Positions 58,124 to 64,000 of a DNA stretch of 64,000 nucleotides are shown one piece after another. A program made the translations under genes and the position numbers. Origin of the DNA: Mycolicibacterium mageritense (lineage in GTDB: Bacteria > Actinomycetota > Actinomycetes > Mycobacteriales > Mycobacteriaceae); NCBI RefSeq assembly GCF_010727475.1, contig NZ_AP022567.1:4774001-4838000 (forward strand), read 5' to 3'. The notes below the pieces were generated by a model that had not been told where the DNA came from, made no database searches, and saw nothing but the letters and a program-made list of their open reading frames with translations. Numbering within the stretch: position 1 is the stretch's first letter; each line of letters opens with the position of its first letter.

Positions 58124-59016
58124 GCGGAACCCGGGGCCTCTCCCGGATCGGGCCCCACCGCGACGGGCACGCGTACGGCGTTACCCCACTCGGTCCAGGA
58201 TCCGTCGTAGTTGCGCACGCCGGGCAGGCCGAGCAGGTGGGTCAGCACGAACCAGGTGTGGCTCGAGCGCTCACCGATGCGGCAGTACACGACGGTCTTG
58301 TCCTCGGGCGTGAGGAAGCTGTAGAGCTCCTCGAGCTCGGCCCGGCTGCGGAACTGGCCGTTGTCCTTGGCGGCCTTGGCCCACGGGATGGACTTGGCCG
58401 TCGGAATGTGACCGCCGCGCAGCGCGCCCTCTTCGGGATAGTCGGGCATGTGGGTGCGCTCGCCCGTGTACTCCTGAGGCGACCGCACATCGATCAGTGG
58501 CTGCTTGCCGAGGATGCCCAGAACGTCCTCGCGGTACGCCCGGATCGGGGCGTCGTCCCGCTCGACGACCGGGTACCCGGTGGTCTGCCGGACCGGCACG
58601 TCAAGGGTCGTGTCGCGGCCGTTGGACACCCACAGATCGCGTCCCCCGTCGAGCAACCGCACGTCGGGGTGGCCGAAGAGGGTGAACACCCACAGTGCGT
58701 AGGCCGCCCACCAGTTGCTCTTGTCGCCGTAGATCACGACGGTGTCGTCCCGGCTGATGCCCTTGCGATTCATCAGCTCGGCGAACTGCTCGCCGTTGAT
58801 GTAGTCGCGGACATGGGGATCGTTGAGGTCGGTGTGCCAGTCGATCTTCACCGCGCCGGGGATGTGGCCGGTGTCGTAGAGCAGCACGTCCTCGTCGGAC
58901 TCGACGATGGCCAAACCTGGCCTGCCGAGATTGCTGGCCAGCCAGTCGGCGGTGACCAGGCGTTCCGGGTGGGCATAGTCGGTGAGCGTGGGGCTGGGAT
59001 CTGCAGGCAGCGGCAC
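58120..59016 (-). CDS. sseA: thiosulfate sulfurtransferase (two-domain rhodanese)
   Basis: 298 residues. Two rhodanese domains: the inactive N-terminal (LVTADWLASNLGRPGLAIVE, LYDTGHIPGAVKIDWHTDLN) and the catalytic C-terminal with loop YCRIGERSSHTW. It moves sulfur from thiosulfate to a thiol acceptor. The active loop here is CRIGERS, six residues, typical of thiosulfate enzymes. GTG start. Coupled with SufE-like protein. Confidence 0.94.
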   Translation of the reverse strand: MPLPADPSPTLTDYAHPERLVTADWLASNLGRPGLAIVESDEDVLLYDTGHIPGAVKIDWHTDLNDPHVRDYINGEQFAELMNRKGISRDDTVVIYGDKSNWWAAYALWVFTLFGHPDVRLLDGGRDLWVSNGRDTTLDVPVRQTTGYPVVERDDAPIRAYREDVLGILGKQPLIDVRSPQEYTGERTHMPDYPEEGALRGGHIPTAKSIPWAKAAKDNGQFRSRAELEELYSFLTPEDKTVVYCRIGERSSHTWFVLTHLLGLPGVRNYDGSWTEWGNAVRVPVAVGPDPGEAPGSA

Positions 59017-59106
59017 AGTGTGAGCCTACCGCCGGACCGGAAATTGCTGCTCGGTAGTGCCGCGACGCCCGCCTATGGTCCCCGATCACGGTTGCCGCGA
59101 CGGCCG

Positions 59107-59886
59107 TCAGGCGACGGTGCGCTCGATCAGCTGAGCGACAGCGGCCATGCCTGCGGCATTGGGATGAAAGGAGCCGGCGAACCGATGGATCGGCTGCAGG
59201 GGCTGAATCCACGGCTCGTCGGTGCCCAACTCGTGGCCGCGTCCCAGCTGTGAAGCCAGGACCAAGTCGACACGTGTGGCGTCGGCGGCGCGAGCGAACA
59301 CCTCCGACAGCTGCTCGTGGACGGTCGCCACGGCCGCGATGGCCGCGGCGTCGAAAGGCGCGTCCTCGAACGCTCGTGTTTCCTGGCCGACCAACGGCAG
59401 GTAATCGACCAGAACGACACGGGCCTGCGGTGCGCGGAGCTGGGCTTCGGCCACGACACGCGCCAGACCGCTCGTGGCCGAATCGAGCTGGGGTTGCGTG
59501 ACCACGGGAAGAGTGGCGGGCCGCCACCGCTGCAATCGCCTGCCGGTGTAGCGGTCGAGGGTGAAGTACACCCCGAGCTTGATCGCCGAGCCCAGATAGT
59601 CGAGGTCGTTGCCCGCCGCGGTGATCAACACCAGGTCGGTGTCGGAGGGGAGCCCGGTGAGTTGGGGCGGGAACTTCGTCAACGCGACGCGCTGCGGGGT
59701 GTCGAGGATTGTCGAAGTTGTCGCTCCGGACACCGTGAGATCGGTGAGCCGCGCGCCGAACGTCTCGGCGAGCAGGTGCGCGTAGTTTCTGCCGGAGCGC
59801 ATCGCGGCGCGGTCGGCGACTGGCGGGATACCCGGACCGGCGGCATACGAGCTGCCGAGCGCGGCGATCCGGCGGGGAGCGGTCAT
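59107..59886 (-). CDS. SGNH/GDSL hydrolase
   Basis: 259 residues. GSSYAAGPG (block I nucleophile Ser), AAGNDLDY (block III Asn), FHPNAAGMAAVAQLIE (block V Asp-less His). The gene lacks a signal peptide so the enzyme is probably cytoplasmic. Esterase or lipase activity likely; substrate unknown. Confidence 0.9.
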   Translation of the reverse strand: MTAPRRIAALGSSYAAGPGIPPVADRAAMRSGRNYAHLLAETFGARLTDLTVSGATTSTILDTPQRVALTKFPPQLTGLPSDTDLVLITAAGNDLDYLGSAIKLGVYFTLDRYTGRRLQRWRPATLPVVTQPQLDSATSGLARVVAEAQLRAPQARVVLVDYLPLVGQETRAFEDAPFDAAAIAAVATVHEQLSEVFARAADATRVDLVLASQLGRGHELGTDEPWIQPLQPIHRFAGSFHPNAAGMAAVAQLIERTVA

Positions 59887-59944
59887 CGCTCCATGTTATG
59901 GACTTGTGTGTGAAACACGGCGGGCTGCAAGTGCTCCCGTGCCG

Positions 59945-60172
59945 TCAAGCGGTGAAGACCACCTCGTAGGCCACGGCGTAGCGACGGGCCCCTGGCTTGG
60001 TGCGGAACAGCGAACCGCCGTCCTGGCACCAGGTGACGACGCGCAGCAGGCGCTTGCCCGGTGCGAGGCGTTTGGCGATGATGTCGGCGAATGCGGCGCG
60101 CAGCCGCTCCAGGTCATAGGTTTCGATGTCGCGGGTGACGCGAACGTCCCACATCGTCTCTTCGACTGGCAT
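59945..60172 (-). CDS. small conserved protein, unknown function
   Basis: 75 residues, MPVEETMWDVRVTRDIETYD, then KRLAPGKRLLRVVTWCQDGG. A compact alpha/beta composition; ends in a strand. A longer frame upstream is open but has no clear start signal. No family recognised. Confidence 0.6.
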   Translation of the reverse strand: MPVEETMWDVRVTRDIETYDLERLRAAFADIIAKRLAPGKRLLRVVTWCQDGGSLFRTKPGARRYAVAYEVVFTA

Positions 60173-60499
60173 CGGCCCAGTGTCAACCCGATCCGGTGCG
60201 GATCCGGGTCTTCCGCGCGGCGTGCCGTCGGCCAAAAAGGTTGCAATTTGGTCACTGCCGACCGCCGGTACCCGCCCGTCGTGATGGCCACGTGCGCGGT
60301 GTCGACCAAACTGCTTGTCGTTCAACAGCAATGGAATCTCCTGTGTCAGCGCCAGTTTGCGCCGAACATCTTGATGCCGGTCATTTCCGTCGCACCCGCC
60401 TCATGTCGCCCTTGGGCCGCTGAGAAATCAATACCCGCTGGTGACGCAGTCGAAACCGGGAATACGTTTCGTGCGCACGGCCGCGGGTACAGCGCAGGC
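60173..60499. other. 327-bp intergenic region
   Basis: Between divergent small genes. Its last 35 bases hold a SigF promoter for the DUF2795 gene. I see no gene, hairpin or repeat in the rest. A GGGTACC on the minus strand lacks a GTTT partner and was not called. Confidence 0.55.
60466..60490 (+). promoter_or_regulatory. SigF-type promoter for the DUF2795 gene
   Basis: GTTT, 15 nt, GGGTAC; 9 nt to the ATG. Confidence 0.8.
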
Positions 60500-60709
60500 A
60501 TGGGATTTCAAGTAACAGAAGTGCAGAAGTGCCTGGCCGGTTTCAACTACCCGGGCTCACCGACAGACCTTGCCGACCACGCCCAGAAGAACGGTGCGGA
60601 CAGCGATCTTGTCGAAACCCTGCGGGGTCTCGACAAGGACAGTTTCGACGGGCCCAATGCCGTCATGTCCGCGCTCGGATCCAAGGATGCGCTGGGTGGC
60701 GGGCAGTGA
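60500..60709 (+). CDS. DUF2795 domain protein
   Basis: 69 residues. FQVTEVQKCLAGFNYPGSPT, DLADHAQKNGADSDLVETLR is the DUF2795 fold, a small helical domain of unknown function in actinobacteria. The leaderless SigF promoter fixes the start. It is 15 bp before the hemerythrin gene, so the two are co-transcribed. Confidence 0.86.
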   Translation: MGFQVTEVQKCLAGFNYPGSPTDLADHAQKNGADSDLVETLRGLDKDSFDGPNAVMSALGSKDALGGGQ

Positions 60710-60724
60710 CTGAAAGACAGAGAA

Positions 60725-61291
60725 ATGACGAAAGCAGCGAACCCGCACCCGGATCTGGTTGACGACATCATCGCCGACCATCGCGAGGTGGAGGAAGTCT
60801 TCAAAGAGCTGGAGAAGAACGAGGATCCGCCGCGACGGCGAGACCTCGTCGAACACGTCGTGACCGAACTCGTCCGGCATTCGGTGGCCGAGGAACAGTA
60901 TCTCTATCCGACCGCGCGGCGGGTGCTCGACGACGGCGACGAGCTGGCAGACCATGAGCTCAAAGAGCACGCCCAAGCCGAACTGGTGATGAAGCAGATC
61001 GAGAAAACCGATACTGACGACCCGCATTTCGAAGAACTCGTCGGCAAGCTCATCGGGGACATCCGCCACCACATCGAAGATGAGGAACAGGATCTGCTGC
61101 CCAAACTTCGAGCCGCGTGCGCCGAGACCGATCTGCGTGAACTCGGCGAGAAGTTCGAGAAGGCCAAGAAGGCGGCGCCGACCCGCCCGCATCCGGCCGC
61201 GCCGGATCGACCCCCGGTCGACATGATCATCGGTCCCGGGGTCGGTCTGATCGATCGGCTGCGGGATGCCCTGACCGGTCGGGGCGGATGA
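60725..61291 (+). CDS. hemerythrin HHE-domain protein
   Basis: 188 residues. HHE cation-binding motifs: IIADHREVEEVFKELE, HSVAEEQYLYP, ELKEHAQAELVMKQIEKT and IRHHIEDEEQDLLP. These His/Glu ligands form the diiron site of bacterial hemerythrins, which bind oxygen or nitric oxide and act in stress. A Pro-rich C-terminus follows. Co-transcribed with DUF2795 from a SigF promoter. Similar HHE proteins are SigF targets in M. smegmatis (recalled). Confidence 0.93.
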   Translation: MTKAANPHPDLVDDIIADHREVEEVFKELEKNEDPPRRRDLVEHVVTELVRHSVAEEQYLYPTARRVLDDGDELADHELKEHAQAELVMKQIEKTDTDDPHFEELVGKLIGDIRHHIEDEEQDLLPKLRAACAETDLRELGEKFEKAKKAAPTRPHPAAPDRPPVDMIIGPGVGLIDRLRDALTGRGG

Positions 61292-61311
61292 CGCAGCGCC
61301 GGGCCCGCAGC

Positions 61312-61336
61312 GTTTGACGCAGCTCGGCGCGGGTAT
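61312..61336 (+). promoter_or_regulatory. SigF-type promoter for the alpha/beta hydrolase
   Basis: GTTT, 15 nt, GGGTAT, a perfect consensus; 31 nt to the ATG. Confidence 0.8.
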
Positions 61337-61367
61337 CCAGCTCCCACCTGACAAGGAGCGATGCCCG

Positions 61368-62474
61368 ATGAAAGCGGCGACATCCGGTCGAGCGGCAGCC
61401 CGAGTTCGACTGTCCCACCACGTGATTCGACTTGACGACGGCCATCAGGTCGGTGTCTCCGTCGGTGGCCACGGCGTGCCGCTGGTGTTCTTGCACGGTT
61501 TGGGGTTGAGCCGTCGCGCATACCTGCGCCTACTGAGTCGGGTCGCTGCTCTCGGCTTTCTGGTGGTGGCGGTCGACACCCCAGGGCATGGTGATACTCA
61601 CGATCTACCCTGCGACGCAGGAGAACTCGGCGACCGCGCGGACCTTGTTATCCGCACACTGGATGCACTCGGCATCGAGCAGGCGGTAGTCGCCGGCCAT
61701 TCGATGGGCGGGCGCCTGACGATTCATCTCGCGGCAGCCGTGCCCGATCGGGCACTGGCCGTCATCCTTTTCGACGCCGCGGCGGGCGCGTCGTTCGATG
61801 CTGCCGTCGCGACCGTGACGCGCTCGCCTCGACAGATCTTGCGCACCATCACCGGGGCGATGAGTGACATGTACCGCGACCCGTTCTGGATGCAGGTCGC
61901 CGCGGCAAGCCGGTATCTGCGGATGCTTACCGCTGTGGCATTGGGCAAGATTCTGCCGCCCACAGGCTTCACGGGTGCCGCGCGGGCGATCATGCAGTCG
62001 GGGGAGTGCACGTCGCTGCTGCGGGTCATTCGCGAACGGCAGATCCCGACCATGGTGTTGCACGGGGCAAGCGATGCGATTGTGCCGTTCGAAAGTGCAT
62101 GTGAGGTAGCCGACGACGCAAATGCGACGCTCTACCGTGTGCGCGACGCTTGCCATTCCTGGCTCATCACCGATCCCCGTCGAGGCGCGGACTCGGTGCG
62201 CCGACTGCTCGACGGCGCATTGGGTGACGTGTTGCGCCATGCCGCAGAAGCGTTGGGGGTAGACGACTGGCGTGACATCGCGGCGTGGGACCGACGCCTG
62301 GTCGAGCCGGACGCCTTGGTGCGCACTCTCAACCCGGACCACAACCTGCTCGGTATGGATGTGCGCGGGCGGGTGGACATGGAACTCGTGCGGCGTGCCG
62401 ATCACCCGAAGGCCGCGCGGCGCGCGGCGGTGGTGCGGGAGTTCCTGCGGCCCCGGGATGCCCGCCCCGCGTGA
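61368..62474 (+). CDS. alpha/beta-fold hydrolase
   Basis: 368 residues. Oxyanion region FLHGLGLSRRAYLRLLSRVA; nucleophile elbow VVAGHSMGGRLTIHLAA; catalytic Asp in LHGASDAIVPFES; catalytic His in VRDACHSWLITDP. A 90-residue C-terminal extension is unlike standard esterases. SigF promoter upstream. Substrate unknown. Confidence 0.9.
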   Translation: MKAATSGRAAARVRLSHHVIRLDDGHQVGVSVGGHGVPLVFLHGLGLSRRAYLRLLSRVAALGFLVVAVDTPGHGDTHDLPCDAGELGDRADLVIRTLDALGIEQAVVAGHSMGGRLTIHLAAAVPDRALAVILFDAAAGASFDAAVATVTRSPRQILRTITGAMSDMYRDPFWMQVAAASRYLRMLTAVALGKILPPTGFTGAARAIMQSGECTSLLRVIRERQIPTMVLHGASDAIVPFESACEVADDANATLYRVRDACHSWLITDPRRGADSVRRLLDGALGDVLRHAAEALGVDDWRDIAAWDRRLVEPDALVRTLNPDHNLLGMDVRGRVDMELVRRADHPKAARRAAVVREFLRPRDARPA

Positions 62475-62480
62475 ACCGGA

Positions 62481-62834
62481 TCAGCGCTGGGGTTGCGTGT
62501 CTCCCGGCGGCGGTGTCGGCAGTCCCAGGCGGTCCTGGATGTTGTCGATCTTCGCCTCGATCCGCTCCATGTCGTCGGCGTCGACCTTGAATATCCAGTG
62601 TTTCGCACCGAGGAGCAGGATGGCCTGGAACACCAGTTGGAGCCACTCGCTCTGCCAGTTCTCCAGGGTGCTCGCGAAGAAGGTGCTCCAGTACTCCGGC
62701 CACGCGAACGGCTGGCCGTGCGCAGCTTGTTCGGAGCGGAACGTCTGCAGCTGTGTGACGAACTGGCCGAACCATGATCCGGCGAACAGCAACAGCAGCA
62801 CATACACCGCACCCCACCGTCGAAAATGTCGCAT
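62481..62834 (-). CDS. DUF6766 family membrane protein
   Basis: 117 residues. RRWGAVYVLLLLFAGSWFGQ, FAWPEYWSTFFASTLENWQS, EWLQLVFQAILLLGAKHW match DUF6766. Two transmembrane segments, then a charged helical tail. AGGAGG ribosome site fixes the start. It follows the iron-permease-like gene by 10 bp. Confidence 0.85.
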   Translation of the reverse strand: MRHFRRWGAVYVLLLLFAGSWFGQFVTQLQTFRSEQAAHGQPFAWPEYWSTFFASTLENWQSEWLQLVFQAILLLGAKHWIFKVDADDMERIEAKIDNIQDRLGLPTPPPGDTQPQR

Positions 62835-62844
62835 TACCCCTCCT

Positions 62845-63228
62845 TCAGCCCTCCGACGCGGCATCGCTCCCGTGGTGAAGTTCGTCGTGCAGCTCTTCTT
62901 GATCGCTGACCTCTTCGTTTTCGAGGTCGATGACGTCTTCTTTGGCGTCGGTGGTGGCCCGGATCAGCTCATCGAGCTTGATCAGGATCGCGGTGGTGTG
63001 CCGATTGGTGGTGTGCTGCAGGACGAACAACATCGGCAGTGTCACCAAGGCCGCGGCGGAATGGATGAACACCTGCCACCAGTGATCGAAGCCGGTCACC
63101 GCTCCCACCACGAAGAAGATGACCGCCGCGGCCGCGATAAGCACTGCGGTCCAACGTGATCCCACAACGCGGCTGGTGGTGTCGAGGAGCGCAGTCAACC
63201 CCTGCGGGGTGTCAGCCTTCGATGCCAT
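62845..63228 (-). CDS. low-affinity iron permease family protein
   Basis: 127 residues. Two transmembrane segments (about 28-48 and 54-76), with FDHWWQVFIHSAAALVTLPM and LVLQHTTNRHTTAILIKLDE, the pattern of this family. An acidic C-terminal tail. Transport of iron is unproven in bacteria. Full-match SigF promoter upstream, operon with DUF6766. Confidence 0.88.
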   Translation of the reverse strand: MASKADTPQGLTALLDTTSRVVGSRWTAVLIAAAAVIFFVVGAVTGFDHWWQVFIHSAAALVTLPMLFVLQHTTNRHTTAILIKLDELIRATTDAKEDVIDLENEEVSDQEELHDELHHGSDAASEG

Positions 63229-63288
63229 CGGATCTGCGCTCTTTCTGTCAGACGTCAGGCCGGCACCGACAAGCCGGCGACCCTGGTA

Positions 63289-63313
63289 GTACCCCGTGTC
63301 GCTCGGCCGAAAC
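63289..63313 (-). promoter_or_regulatory. SigF-type promoter for the permease-like/DUF6766 operon
   Basis: Minus strand: GTTT, 15 nt, GGGTAC. Leader about 55 nt. Confidence 0.78.
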
Positions 63314-63442
63314 TGCGCGAGGGCCCCGAGCTCGGCTTGGGGCTCCGCAGCAACACGTGGACAGGGAACCGGCAAGGCCCGACGACGCGCCGCCCCAGCG
63401 GTGTTGTGAACCGCGGATTCACCGCGTGGCCTGCGGCAGTGG

Positions 63443-63467
63443 GTTTGCCGACGCCTACGGCGGGTAA
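63443..63467 (+). promoter_or_regulatory. SigF-type promoter for the GAF protein
   Basis: GTTT, 15 nt, GGGTAA; 32 nt to the GTG. Confidence 0.74.
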
Positions 63468-63499
63468 TCAGATAATCCGATGAGTACCAGGAGGTTCCG

Positions 63500-64000
63500 G
63501 TGTCTGGCGGTGGTGTGGGAGACGCGGTGGAACTCGATGCGGCGATGACCGAGTTGGTGCGGAGATCGAGCGGCGGTGCCAATCCTGACCACTACGTGAT
63601 CCTGGCAAAGATCGTGATGGCCGCCGCTGAGCAACTGCCTGCTGTGGATCACGCCGGGGTGGCGCTGTTCGGCGAAAGCGGAGTGATCCGTTCGCTTGCA
63701 GCCACGGATGGTGATGCGCTGATGCTCGACCACGTTCAGCGGCTTTGCGGACAGGGCCCCGGCTACCAATCTGCGGCGGATGGCCGGGCCGTGCATGTCG
63801 ACGACCTGTCCGTCGAGAAGCGCTGGCCTGCCTTCGTCGAACAGGCCTCAGCACTCACGCCGATACGTTCGATTCTCATGTTCCCGCTGCTGGCAGACGG
63901 TGGCGACAGTGCGGTGCTGGCCATGTCCGCTGACGGCCCGAGCGTATTTCTGGCAGATGTGGTGAAGGCCGGCTCGGTGTTCGCCAAACACGCCGCCGGT
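63500..64000 (+). CDS. GAF-domain protein, N-terminal 167 residues (runs off the window)
   Basis: GTG start after AGGAGG. GAF fold: AAEQLPAVDHAGVALFGESG, SLAATDGDALMLDHVQRLCG, GQGPGYQSAADGRAVHVDDL, and IRSILMFPLLADGG. Mycobacterial proteins of this kind usually end in an ANTAR RNA-binding domain, which would lie beyond the right edge (inference). Probably a stress sensor; SigF promoter upstream. Confidence 0.9.
   Translation, partial: MSGGGVGDAVELDAAMTELVRRSSGGANPDHYVILAKIVMAAAEQLPAVDHAGVALFGESGVIRSLAATDGDALMLDHVQRLCGQGPGYQSAADGRAVHVDDLSVEKRWPAFVEQASALTPIRSILMFPLLADGGDSAVLAMSADGPSVFLADVVKAGSVFAKHAAG

Noticed and set aside
60220..60290. GGGTACC on the minus strand as a SigF site
   Set aside because: No GTTT or near match 15-17 nt upstream.
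1..64000. CRISPR array, tRNA, rRNA, insertion sequence or prophage
   Set aside because: No repeat-spacer pattern, no tRNA or rRNA-like segments, no transposase or integrase genes recognised in any frame.

Overview
The window is high-GC actinobacterial DNA from a fast-growing Mycobacterium (Mycolicibacterium), probably near M. smegmatis. The evidence is gene order at the two ends. On the left are lhr, a TetR regulator, pcd, an Lrp-type regulator and lat. On the right are chaB, rsbW (usfX), sigF, accA3, a SufE-like gene and sseA. From memory of the M. tuberculosis map (Rv3296 to Rv3283), the same genes sit in the same order there, but lat and sigF are only a few kilobases apart. Here about 40 kb of other genes lies between them. 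No rRNA, tRNA, insertion sequence, phage or CRISPR array was seen.

Left part (1-18 kb). The lhr helicase gene enters from the left edge, followed by a TetR regulator, a lipase-maturation-factor-like membrane protein, and a redox/envelope unit. That unit has an ECF sigma factor co-transcribed with a Tat-type membrane Rieske protein, divergent from an operon for a cupredoxin lipoprotein, a metallophosphoesterase, a small membrane protein and an SDR. The two divergent promoters form a perfect 39-bp inverted repeat, and the core recurs a third time before a small secreted protein. The lysine-to-aminoadipate genes pcd and lat with their Lrp regulator follow, then DUF445, a phasin-like protein with a PhaR-like regulator, a PAS-ANTAR protein and small redox or metal proteins.

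Middle and right (18-63.5 kb). Sites matching the mycobacterial SigF promoter (GTTT, 15-17 nt, GGGTA) become dense: 21 good and 2 weaker sites, against none found in the first 18 kb. They precede stress-type genes: CsbD, a methyltransferase with a CDGSH protein, a heme-oxygenase-fold enzyme, a phosphoribosyltransferase/erythromycin-esterase fusion, a cytochrome P450 broken by an in-frame amber codon, a solitary ctaD, two UsfY paralogues, an NRAMP-like transporter operon, Ppx/GppA, an F420-type oxidoreductase, DUF2795, hemerythrin and GAF proteins. sigF itself lies in a chaB-rsbW-sigF operon and is accompanied by two STAS-domain antagonists. The SigF circuit and many of its likely targets are therefore together.

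The most unusual block is 32.5-45.7 kb, a glycan-assembly cluster. It encodes a GmhA-like isomerase, an HldE-like kinase/nucleotidyltransferase and a GmhB-like phosphatase fused to a GT2 glycosyltransferase, together enough to make a nucleotide-activated heptose. It also has two GT9 (heptosyltransferase-family) enzymes, a NodU/CmcH-type carbamoyltransferase, further GT2 and GT4-type transferases, and UDP-glucose dehydrogenase plus UDP-xylose-synthase homologues. Nine of these genes form one tightly coupled operon. The flanking transferase genes have SigF promoters. This resembles an LPS-inner-core pathway in an organism without LPS and is the best candidate for an undescribed system.
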